From Ctena decussata (Eukaryota > Mollusca > Bivalvia > Lucinida > Lucinidae), in the NCBI GenBank assembly GCA_963989385.1, contig OZ022508.1, forward strand, positions 35,362,166 to 35,426,165: a stretch of DNA of 64,000 nt. The letters run 5' to 3'. Positions within the stretch are counted from its first letter, which is position 1, and every line of letters starts with the position of its first letter. A program made the translations under genes and the position numbers. The notes beneath the pieces are model-generated. The model had not been told where the DNA came from and searched no databases. It saw only the letters and a program-made list of their open reading frames with translations. Positions 55,042 to 64,000 of the stretch are shown piece by piece.

Positions 55042-57565
55042 CACAGGCTGCTATGAGTATTCACTTTTCACACTTGATATAAGGCCCAGGCAGCTATGAG
55101 CATTCACTTTACACACATGATATAAGACCCAGGCTGCTATGAGCATTCACTTTACACACATGATATAAGGCCCAGGCAGCTATGAGTATTCACTTTACAC
55201 ACATGATATAAGGACCAGGCTGCTATGAGTATTCACTTTACACACATGATATAAGACCCAGGCTGCTATGAGCATTCACTTTACACACATGATATAAGGC
55301 CCAGGCAGCTATGAGTATTCACTTTACACACATGATATAAGGCCCAGGCAGCTATGAGTATTCACTTCACACACATGATATAAGGCCCAGGCAGCTATGA
55401 GTATTCACTTTACACACATGATATAAGGCCCAGGCAGCTATGAGCATTCACTTTACACACATGATATAAGACCCAGGCTGCTATGAGTATTCACTTTCCA
55501 CACATGATATAAGGCCCAGGCAGCTATGAGCATTCACTTTACACACATGATATAAGACCCAGGCTGCTATGAGTATTCACTTTCCACACATGATATAAGG
55601 CCCAGGCAGCTATGAGCATTCACTTTACACACATGATATAAGACCCAGGCTGCTATGAGTATTCACTTTCCACACATGATATAAGGCCCAGGCAGCTATG
55701 AGCATTCACTTTACACACATGATATAAGACCCAGGCTGCTATGAGTATTCACTTTCCACACATGATATAAGGCCCAGGCAGCTATGAGTATTCACTTTAC
55801 ACACATGATATAAGACCCAGGCTGCTATGAGTATTCACTTTTCACACTTGATATAAGGCCCAGGCAGCTATGAGCATTCACTTTACACACATGATATAAG
55901 ACCCAGGCTGCTATGAGTATTCACTTTCCACACATGATATAAGGCCCAGGCAGCTATGAGTATTCACTTTACACACATGATATAAGACCCAGGCTGCTAT
56001 GAGTATTCACTTTACACACATGATATAAGACACAGGCTGCTATGAGTATTCACTTTTCACACTTGATATAAGGCCCAGGCAGCTATGAGCATTCACTTTA
56101 CACACATGATATAAGACCCAGGCTGCTATGAGTATTCACTTTCCACACATGATATAAGGCCCAGGCAGCTATGAGTATTCACTTTACACACATGATATAA
56201 GACCCAGGCTGCTATGAGTATTCACTTTACACACATGATATAAGACCCAGGCTGCTATGAGCATTCACTTCACACACATGATATAAGGCCCAGGCAGCTA
56301 TGAGTATTCACTTTACACACATGATATAAGACCCAGGCTGCTATGAGCATTCACTTCACACACATGATATAAGGACCAGGCAGCTATGAGTATTCACTTT
56401 ACACACATGATATAAGACCCAGGCTGCTATGAGTATTCACTTTCCACACATGATATAAGGCCCAGGCTGCTATGAGTATTCACTTTCCACAATTGATATA
56501 AGGCCCAGGCTGCTACGAGTATTCACTCGCCACACATGATATAAGGCCCAGGCTGCTATGAGTTTCACTTTACACACATGACGTATTAGGCCTAGGCTGC
56601 TATGAATACTCATGCTGCCACGAGTATTCACTTTCCACACACGAAATAAGGCCTAGGCTGCTGAGTATTCACTAGCCACACATGATACAAAGCCCAGGCT
56701 GCTGTGAGTATTCACTTTACACACATGATATAAGGCCCAGGCTGCTATGAGTATTCACTTTCCACAATTGATATAAGGCCCAGGCTGCTATGCGTATTCA
56801 CTAGCCACACGATATAAGGCACAGGCTGCTATGAGTATTCACTTTACACACATGATATTAGGCCTAGGCTGCTATGAATACGCATGCTGCTATGAGTATT
56901 CACTTTTCACACACGAAATAAGGCCTAGGCTGCTGTGAGTATTCACTAGCCAGACATGATATAAGGCATAGGCTTTTATGAGTATTCACTTTCCACACAT
57001 GATATAAGGCCCAGGCTGCTATGAGTATTCACTTTCCACACATGATATAATGCCTATGCTGCTATTAGCATTCACTTTCCACACATGATATAAGACCCAG
57101 GCTGCTATGAGTATTCCTTTTCCACACACGAAATAAGGCCTAGTCTGCTATGAGTATTCACTAGCCACACATGATATAAGGCATAGGCTGCTATGAGTAT
57201 TCACTTTCCAAACAGGATATAAGGCCTAGGCTGCTATGAGTATTCACTTGCCACACATGATATAATGCTTAGGCTGCTATGAGCATTCACTTTCCACACT
57301 TGATATAAGGCCCATGCTGCTATGAGTATTCACTTTCCACACATGATTTAAGACCCAGGCTGTTATGAGTATTCACTTTACACACATGATATAAGGCCCA
57401 AGCTGCTTTAAGTATTTACCTTTCACACATGACATAAGGCCCAGGCTGCTATGAGTATTGACTTTTCTTATACAAGGCCCAAGCTGCTATGAGTATTCAT
57501 TTTTCACACGATTTAAGGTCCTGGCTGCTATGAGTATTCACATTTCACACATGATGTAAGACCCA
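55042..57565. repeat. 43-bp minisatellite, about 58 copies
   Basis: The unit runs GGCCCAGGCTGCTATGAGTA then TTCACTTTACACACATGATA then TAA, 43 bp; consecutive GGCCC/GACCC starts at 55083 and 55126 confirm it. From 55042 to about 56480 units are very similar and fall into two alternating types (GGCCCAGGCAGC with GCATTC, and GACCCAGGCTGC with GTATTC), giving an 86-bp higher-order repeat. From about 56480 to 57565 units are diverged, with indels and partial units. 43 is not a multiple of three and no frame stays open, so it is non-coding. Confidence 0.97.
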
Positions 57566-57928
57566 TTTTTTTCTCATGAAACAGCTCAGCTAGTACAGTA
57601 TATAGCACCGGATAATTATCGTATATGGTGGTCATGGATACTTTTTAGTGTTATTCGTGGCCAGGAAAAACATCATTATTCCTTTTCATTGTAAAAAAAC
57701 TGAGAATGCTAAATAACTGGAAATGGCAAACAAGTCGATCATCTCGTAGGTGGCTACTAAAAAAAGTATCTTTTTTTTGTATTGATGAGATGGATGATGA
57801 CAAAATTGTCACATTGTTGGAAATTTTACGCTTCAGACTGATCTGATCCTCCGCTTTTACTATGTAGATTCGCCCTGATACATAGATCTATTACCTGTGC
57901 CTATACAGGAGCTGTGTTTCATTGATAG
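57566..57928. other. Intergenic, no element recognised
   Basis: No supported features between the minisatellite and the palindrome at 57929. Confidence 0.4.
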
Positions 57929-58077
57929 AATCTATGATGGGGTTGAGGCCGAGACAAGGACATCTCAGGCTAGTTTTCAGATTATTTAGTCTCATTCGAG
58001 GCTTGCCGAGCATAAGACAAATAATCTGAAAACGAGCCTGAGATTTCCTTGTCGAGGCTTCAACCCCATCATTGATT
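57929..58077. repeat. 149-bp foldback element
   Basis: AATCTATGATGGGGTTGAGG, CGAGACAAGGA-x-ATCTCAGGCT and AGTTTTCAGATTATTT on the left pair with AAATAATCTGAAAACGAGCC, TGAGATTTCCTTGTCGAGGC and TTCAACCCCATCATTGATT on the right, loop at about 57990-58015. The antisense frame at 57891-58118 is a shadow. Confidence 0.88.
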
Positions 58078-58670
58078 ATTTTTCTCACCCATTTGATTTT
58101 ATAGAACAGAATATCCATTGAATACCTTAACTTCTTGTTGAAGCCATTCCTATAAATTTCAAACTAATTTTCTATTAATAGTTCTGACATTGGTGTTGAT
58201 TTCACCTTGTGCATGCATATTTCATGACTGGCAGCTAATCAGAAATCTACAGTGAGACCTCATGCACATCACTGGCTGTCAATTTCATATTGCATGCAAT
58301 TTACCTGCAAGTGGATTTGTTGAATTTAAGTGTGTAATTAATTGGGCTGTACTATTTAGCAATGATTGGCATTTTGAGACAGCTTTCAGAGCCTAGGCTG
58401 AGATAGCAGGCCGAGATAGAAAGATCTCAGACACCTCTAGAAAGGGATATTCTTGTCCAGTGGGTGAGAAAGTCTTGTCTTAGCCTCTTTCACTAGGTAC
58501 CTTTTCGAAGACATAACATATTCTAACGCAAGAAAAATAAGTTTAGCAGCTTATCGCTTCATGTTTGACTATTTCATCATTAACTGTTCATTTGCATAAT
58601 TTTGAAAGTATACAATACCTGGTCTGTTCCAACGACGACATGTTTTAAATAGCGAAACTTGAAATGACAG
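58078..58670. other. Intergenic, no element recognised
   Basis: Segment 58380-58470 contains GCCTAGGCTGAGATAGCAGG and AGATCTCAGACACC words that may be a remnant of the neighbouring foldback, but no boundary is clear. Confidence 0.4.
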
Positions 58671-58716
58671 GAGCCCCGGAAGCTCAGTAGGTTGAGCGCT
58701 GGCCTGCTGATCTAGC
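58671..58716 (+). repeat. 5' half of a tRNA-like SINE head
   Basis: CCCCGGAAGCTCAGTAGGTT then GAGCGCTGGCCTGCTGATCTAGC closely matches the first half of the head at 24896. It stops exactly where GAGCC-MITE sequence begins, before the B box. Confidence 0.6.
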
Positions 58717-58811
58717 ATCCACCCAGTCTGATCATAGTCTTTGCTGTCCGCATGGAGCTAGCTTAGAGCCTTGGCTACCTTTTAAGCGCAAAACGAATAC
58801 TCTGATCAGAC
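58717..58811. mobile_element. GAGCC foldback MITE, copy J (internal fragment)
   Basis: ATCCACCCAGTCTGATCATA, then GTCTTTGCTGTCCGCATGGA and CTACCTTTTAAGCGC to CTCTGATCAGAC are the middle of the MITE. Both termini are missing; the left side is fused to a tRNA-like half. Confidence 0.75.
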
Positions 58812-58856
58812 CCGTTTTGGGGTAAAACCCTGATTTACATTTTCCTTGTACAAATA

Positions 58857-59927
58857 CGAGGGGTGATCAAAAATACGTGGACTATTGCTGTGGCGGTAAG
58901 GGTGATAAAGTTATAGTACTTTTTTGTCAACCCGCAGAAAAGTTCAACCATTTAGCTATGTAGTGTGAGGTTTTTAAGAAATTTCAATGAAAAATAAGTA
59001 TTTCTTCCATTTTATATTAGGTAGGTACAGTAACGGCGGAGCACCATATTAATGACGTTTGACGTTTTGCCCCGTTTGAACATTTTTGGGGTTCTTTTGT
59101 TTCTCTGTTTTCTAAAACTAACACCCTTTTTGTAGATTTTTCATGATTTTGACCAATTTTCGACACATCTGCACGCAATATAATTGTTTTCAAGAATTTT
59201 ATAGCATACTCTTCTCATCTTTATTGGTTCATAAATCCAGACCGAACTTTTGCTTTCAGTATCGTTTCCACGTACAAGACTTTTGCGGCGTGTGTCTAAA
59301 TGCAGCTCTACAACCCTCAAATCAGTGCCAGCATCAGGCAGAACTAACATACAAGGATCAAATAATATTAAAGTTGATCACTTAAAACATTTCTTTGATT
59401 CTGCCCTCATTTTTCTTACAATTATATACAAAACCTGGAGCTTGCATTAAATACACGGTATAATGAATGACGTGATTTTGTCGCCCTTGCACGACCCACA
59501 GACTATATTTTACACTGCTTATGCAAGCATAACAATTGTTGACGGCAATGATTTCCTCACAGTAAAAAGTGGAAACCATAACAAAATAGCATACCAAATG
59601 TCAAGCATTTTACTCTAATGGAAATATTAGACATAGCCAAAAATAAAACAAACAATTCGAAATAAAAAGGCAAATTTTTACCGTGCTCCGCAGAATCGTC
59701 ATAGGGTTACTATGACGACCCATATAGACAACATCCCGAACTTAGACTGGTAAATTAAATACACCATGACGACCCATATAGACAACATCCCGAACTTAGA
59801 CTGGTAAATTAAATACACCACTGGATAAAGTAAAGATGAATCTATATCTATTGCAAATTTAATGAGTTGACTATCAATAATAAAATTTCTACAGCAAAAG
59901 TCCACGTATTTTTTTTATCATCCCTCG
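58857..59927. mobile_element. mariner-type element, 1.07 kb, decayed
   Basis: The left end CGAGGGGTGATCAAAAATAC then GTGGACT is matched by the reverse complement at the right end (AGTCCACGTATTTTTTTTAT, then CATCCCTCG), with TA on both sides (58855-58856 and 59928-59929). The length is close to a full mariner (about 1.3 kb), but stops occur in all frames I followed. A minus-strand fragment SSVWIYEPIKMRR (59141-59350 frame) is only faintly like the catalytic-domain start; I do not rely on it. Confidence 0.8.
59712..59819. repeat. 54-bp tandem duplication inside the mariner-type element
   Basis: ATGACGACCCATATAGACAA and the next 34 bases occur twice in succession without a mismatch. It creates the duplicated peptide in the frame at 59699-59905 (-), which is not a gene. 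Confidence 0.92.
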
Positions 59928-60309
59928 TATAAGGGAAAATTGTGGCGGCCATGTGTTCTGACAAAAGTACTCGGGCAATCTTGTCAAATTAACCGGAAAT
60001 CTGGTCTGTGATTTCTCAAAAGAAGGTGTCATATGAGTTCACATTAGACTTAAAAGAAACAAGCAAATTCGGTGAATTTATATCCCCCGCCGAAGTGGCC
60101 CTGATTTGTTTATGGTTTATTTAAAGTTCCATAAAATTTCATTCACTGATTACTTAGTAACAGCTGAACTTGTGGACTGTAATTAAAATCAAGGGCAATA
60201 ACCCTGGGATAAGTGAGATATAAGCTGAAGCTGTTACACTTGTCTCAGCATCACTGCACAATGATGATACATTTTTTTATTCAGTTTCAAGAAGTTTTGT
60301 TCACCGATA

Positions 60310-60583
60310 CCTAATTTATGGCTAATTTGTGGATTTTAAATCCATTCAGGGGCATTAAATCATGCATTAATGCAGCAATTATGACAAAACTTAATGTGCA
60401 CTGCTGTGTCATGACAGTACCTAATTATCTTAAGTTTCATGAAATTCCTAATTTATGGCTAATTTGTGGATTTTAAATCCATTCAGGGGCATTAAATCAT
60501 GCATTAATGCAGCAATTATGACAAAACTTAATGTGCACTGCTGTGTCATGACAGTACCTAATTATTTTAAGTTTCATGAAATT
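60310..60583. repeat. 137-bp tandem duplication within pearl F4
   Basis: CCTAATTTATGGCTAATTTG recurs 137 bp later and the following sequence is nearly identical through GTCATGACAGTACCTAATTA. This is the youngest pair of units in the array. Confidence 0.9.
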
Positions 60584-61216
60584 CCATTTATTAGTTACTT
60601 AGTTATGACTCAATTTGTTTATTTTAAACCAGTTCAAGGGCAATAACTCATTGCTTACTCAAGCTATTCCGACAAAACATAAGATGCACATATGTGATAT
60701 GGTGATACATATTTAGTATAAGTTTCATAGAATTCTATTCATTGATTACTTAGTTACGGCTAAATTTGTCAACCATAAATTGATTCAAGGGCAATAACTC
60801 ATGCACTACTGATGCCCTTCTAAGTAAATTTTATGTGCATAACCGCATTATGGTGATACATATTCAGTTTAAGTTTCATGAAGTTTTGATAATTGGTTAC
60901 TTAGTTATGACTCATTTTATAAATTTTAAATCCATTAAAGGGCAATAACTCATGCACTACTGATGCCCTTCTGATGACACTTTATGTGCATAACCGTGTT
61001 ATGGTGATACATATTCAGTTAAAGTTTCATGAAGTTTTGATATTTAGTTACATAGTTATGACTCATTTTATTAATTTAAAGTCCATTAAAGGGCAATAAC
61101 TCATGCATTACTGAAGCCAGTCTGATGAAACTTCACGTGCATCAGCGCATTATAGTAATATATATTTATTTAAACTTTCATGAAATTCCGTCCAGTGGTT
61201 ACGTAGTTATGGCTCC

Positions 61217-61291
61217 GGACGGACGGACGGAAGGACGGACGGACAGACAGAAGGACGGACGGACGGACGGACAGACAGACGGACGGACGGA
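61217..61291. repeat. (GGAC)n-type microsatellite
   Basis: GGACGGACGGAAGGACGGAC-like run with GACAGACAG interruptions, about 75 bp. Confidence 0.93.
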
Positions 61292-61332
61292 CATGGAGAA
61301 AACTATATCCCTCCGCCTTCGGCGGGGGATAA

Positions 61333-62349
61333 CAAAACTAGCCTCGCCCCTTTGCAGCCATATTTTATACGTTATCATTCAGCTTGTAGCTCAAGTAGCT
61401 TTTTTTATTTTGAAAGAGGTTTTCGAAGTTTTCACTACACAACTAAAAACATCAACCTTCCGCCGGGCGTTCATGTTATGTTTGACGAAAACACTCAGCT
61501 CTGGGCTTGCAAATCCTTGTAAAGATAGCTACAGTCGCTCAAGGAACATCCAGTCTGTCAAATTAATTTGAAATCAGGTTAGGTAACAGGAAAATTTGCA
61601 ACGCCCCCTCGCGGCCATTTGTTTTCAAGGAAATAATTTGGATTGAACAATCTTGATAAAGGGTCATGCATCAAAGAAATAATCCTATTAAATTTATTTT
61701 CGGCTTCTGAGAAAACGGCTTCCAGAGTGTTCCAAAGAAAGCATAATAATAATAGCAGGTTTGCCTCCAAAGATAGTGTAATCTGTTTACATCTCTGCGA
61801 GACGGTCCTAATGAGGGGTCAAAATATATTTCAAATGCCGAAATATGGAAACTTTCCAATAATTATAACCCTTCTTATTTTGAGATAGTGTAACCTATTT
61901 GCATCTTGGCGTGACGGTACTAATGAGGAGTAAAAATATCTTTTAAATGCTGAAATATGGAAGAAATATCCTTGGAGCACTGTTATATCATTTCTTGTGT
62001 TTCATTTCAGGTAGACGTTGAGCGGCGAGGAATCTGTAGCAAAGGTGAGCAAGAAACGTGCTCCTCTGCGTGTGTCAATACACGGTTTTATTGAAAGATC
62101 CATCCCAGAGCGTTTATCAAAAAAATGGTACCTGTGTTAAGTGACTGCCATAAGTCTATAGGCGGCGGTCTGAAACAATTACATATTGCCGTAAACAACG
62201 TCTATTTCCCAAGAATAATTAATTATACGTAGTCATCATATTCTTCCCAGTTTCAATAACATTGAAGACGACATCATAATAACTTTAGAGACAAAATCGA
62301 TTCTTAACGGTTTGTGAAAGCGAATTAATGAGGATAGACAAGCACATAT
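61333..62349. other. Intergenic, no gene recognised
   Basis: A 63-bp imperfect direct similarity links 61790-61860 and 61890-61965 (GACGGTCCTAATGAGG-like and TGACGGTACTAATGAGGA). No exons supported. Confidence 0.4.
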
Positions 62350-62585
62350 GAGCCGCGACGCGACAAAACCAACAATGTGGTTGTGCGCCCAGCGCAGACT
62401 CAGATCAGCCTGGGCATCCGCCCAGTCTGATCAGAGTCTTCGCTGTCCGCATGGAGGTAGGTTAGACCCTTAGCTACCCTTTGAGCACTTAACAATGAGT
62501 CTGACCAAACTTGGCAAATGCCCAGGCTGATCTGAATCTGCACTGGGTGCACAACCACATTGTTGGTTTTCTCGTGTCACGGCTC
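62350..62585. mobile_element. GAGCC foldback MITE, copy I
   Basis: Full length, ends GAGCCGCGACGCGACAAAAC and TTTTCTCGTGTCACGGCTC, ATAT on both sides (62346-62349 and 62586-62589). It is about 0.9 kb upstream of the GPCR start. Confidence 0.92.
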
Positions 62586-63448
62586 ATATCATGTTTCTAG
62601 CGATATTTACGTCTCATAGGGAAACGACTGGAGAATAAAAGAACCTTACTAACAGTTTATGTAGAATATTATGACGTCTGTCATATTGTAATATGAATAT
62701 GATAATCACCTTAATAAGTGTAATCTTAAAACTTAATAATGTTATTTAGAATGAAATAGAAGAAGCAGGAATAAATTTGGTTGGCCATATTGGTAAATAT
62801 ATATCAAGGACAAGATAAAATGGACACTGGAGAAGAATGACATTTAATATTAGATAGAATTGCAGATTAGGAAAGATCATCGCTCTGAACGGCAAAGAAG
62901 AAATAGCAAAGATAAACTGGTTTGTTTCTTACCAATGAGATATTTAGAAGTATATGCACACTAGTCAATTATAGGAATAACATATTCTAAATTATGTGCT
63001 GGAACGGCAAAATAGAATTATTACAGAGAAAACATATCCCCATCTCCCATGGACAAATGGCGAATGAAACGGATACTACATGAAATCTTAACTTATCGTG
63101 CACTGTGAAATGGTTCGCTAAAGTAAGAACATGTTGTGTCACTAAAAGGAACTTGCATAAAATATACCTCATGTTGGGGTTTATCTCCATCCACTTCAGA
63201 GTAAATAGACAATGTTGGGGGCTAAAACAGTATTTTTTACTTGGCTGAAAGGGAAAGAGTGTGAAGATAACACAAAAGAGTCGTTCAAAACCTAGCAATA
63301 ATGATAATGCCCATTGCGACTGTCTGCATATTTACAAAAAGAAACAAATAACATAAAAAGATTTAATCGGTCGACTTTTTGTGCTAAAGCTTATACAGTA
63401 TATAAACGAAGCGACAAAATTTTGTGAAGCAAATTGATAGGAGCAGCT
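62586..63448. other. Upstream region of the GPCR gene
   Basis: No repeats found. A TATA-like TATATAAAC sits at 63399-63407, about 45 bp before the Met codon; it could serve as a core promoter only if the 5' UTR is very short, so a spliced upstream exon is equally possible. The antisense frame at 62987-63298 is unrecognised. Confidence 0.35.
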
Positions 63449-64000
63449 ATGGAATTCAGCGACACGAACTCAACTATATCTGTTATTCTTGGGGATGAAG
63501 ACACAGTGCGTTATGGATTAGAGGAGGAACAGTCAGGATACCAAAAAGCAATAGAGTTATCTGTTCTTGCCATTATATGGGTGCTCAGTGTCTTTGGAAA
63601 TGTTCTTGTGTGCATTGTTATTTATAGAAGCCGGAGAGTTCAGTCAACAACTAATTTCTTTGTTGTGTCTATTGCCGTATCGGATTTGTTGATATCGATC
63701 TTTAGTGTGCCGATGATCGCAAGTAGAATCGCGATTAGTCGTTGGGTAATGGGTTCGGCAATGTGTCGGATTGTAAGGTTTATTCAATTCTTTTCTCCAA
63801 GTACAGTGATTTTCATTCTCCTATGTGTCTGTATTGACAGATTTTATACCATTCTGTATCCTCTGAGTTTTAAGATAACACGTGGGACAGCCAAACATAT
63901 GATCGCGTGTTGCTGGCTTCTTTCCTTTCTGTGTTGTAGTTTCTGCTTGTATTTCTTTGACGTGAAGCCCGCCCTGGACGGTTCGGGAAAGCAACTTTGT
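63449..64000 (+). CDS. GPR19-like class A G-protein-coupled receptor, N-terminal 184 residues (cut by window end)
   Basis: The frame opens at the first Met after an in-frame TGA at 63425 and runs to the last base. Visible: a glycosylation site NST at 7-9; TM1 with FGN (Asn 51); TM2 SIAVSDLL (Asp 79); W99 and Cys 106 before TM3; the DRF variant of DRY at 130-132 in CIDRFYTILYPLSF; Trp 156 in TM4. The stretch VRFIQFFSP, CIDRFYTILYPLSFK and the AKHMIA segment closely resemble vertebrate GPR19, an orphan receptor linked to neuropeptide-like signalling. It would sit in the plasma membrane and signal through heterotrimeric G proteins; the ligand is unknown. No intron is seen in this part. Other rhodopsin-type peptide receptors remain possible. 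Confidence 0.88.
   Translation, partial: MEFSDTNSTISVILGDEDTVRYGLEEEQSGYQKAIELSVLAIIWVLSVFGNVLVCIVIYRSRRVQSTTNFFVVSIAVSDLLISIFSVPMIASRIAISRWVMGSAMCRIVRFIQFFSPSTVIFILLCVCIDRFYTILYPLSFKITRGTAKHMIACCWLLSFLCCSFCLYFFDVKPALDGSGKQLC

Larger units (their letters stand above)
60081..61332 (-). mobile_element. Pearl-like repeat F4
   Basis: On the minus strand it starts with the hairpin TATCCCCCGCCGAAGGCGG (61314-61332), then a GTCC/CTGT microsatellite (61217-61291). Tandem units of about 135-140 bp follow with GAGTTATTGCCCTTTAATGG, TAACTAAGTAACCA and GAAACTT landmarks. It reaches a TATCCCCCGCCGAAG-like end at 60087. It has the same layout as F1 but no sequence similarity in the core. The frame at 61125-61571 reads through the microsatellite and is not called. 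Confidence 0.7.

Noticed and set aside
55042..57565. Regular 43-bp repeats considered as a CRISPR-like array
   Set aside because: There are no variable spacers; repeats are directly adjacent, the sequence is eukaryotic and no cas-like gene exists.
59141..59350. Mariner transposase catalytic fragment on the minus strand
   Set aside because: Only a faint resemblance (WIYEP) without the expected Asp spacing; the element is called from its TIRs and TA flanks alone.

Overview
The window looks like nuclear DNA from a bivalve mollusc. This is an inference from three things: AT-rich sequence with spliced animal-type genes, several pearl-like repeats (a GGAC/GTCC microsatellite next to tandem core units of about 140-200 bp, a class described from bivalves), and a very high density of foldback elements. 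I see nothing bacterial or organellar.

Only two host genes are supported, one at each edge. Positions 680-10455 (+) carry the last six exons of a FAM20-family secretory-pathway kinase. All splice phases agree, and the metal/catalytic Asp residues and the C-terminal Gln-Cys-Cys are present. Its 5' exons lie outside the window or were not recognised. At the right edge, 63449-64000 (+) is the first 184 codons of a rhodopsin-class GPCR resembling GPR19, cut by the window end.

Almost everything between is mobile or repetitive. (1) 10838-16394: a decayed APE-type non-LTR retrotransposon with ORF1, ORF2 and a TATC tail, lying between 174/185-bp direct repeats that start just downstream of the FAM20-like gene. 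(2) Two more LINE remnants, at 26800-28320 (+) and 48374-50366 (-). (3) A TIR element of about 4.3 kb present twice in opposite orientations (4597-8881 and 38542-43307), each flanked by ATA duplications. (4) A palindromic MITE family of about 200-240 bp with GAGCCGCGAC termini and 4-bp A/T duplications, about ten copies; one interrupts LINE coding sequence. (5) At least three further foldback MITE families, two mariner-type elements, Tc1-like and pogo-like MITEs, and several tRNA-like SINE heads. (6) Four pearl-like repeat families, one nested inside another. (7) A 2.5-kb, 43-bp minisatellite at 55042-57565.

The nesting gives a relative history. Pearl family F1 entered F2 and was later split by TIR elements, the 4.3-kb element was itself hit by a TTAA-type insertion, and the GAGCC MITE entered a LINE. 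The 6.3-kb third intron of the FAM20-like gene is mostly made of these insertions. No intact transposase or reverse transcriptase was found. The best candidates for something undescribed are the 4.3-kb TIR element with its conserved small ORF, the GAGCC foldback family, and the long direct repeats around the first LINE.
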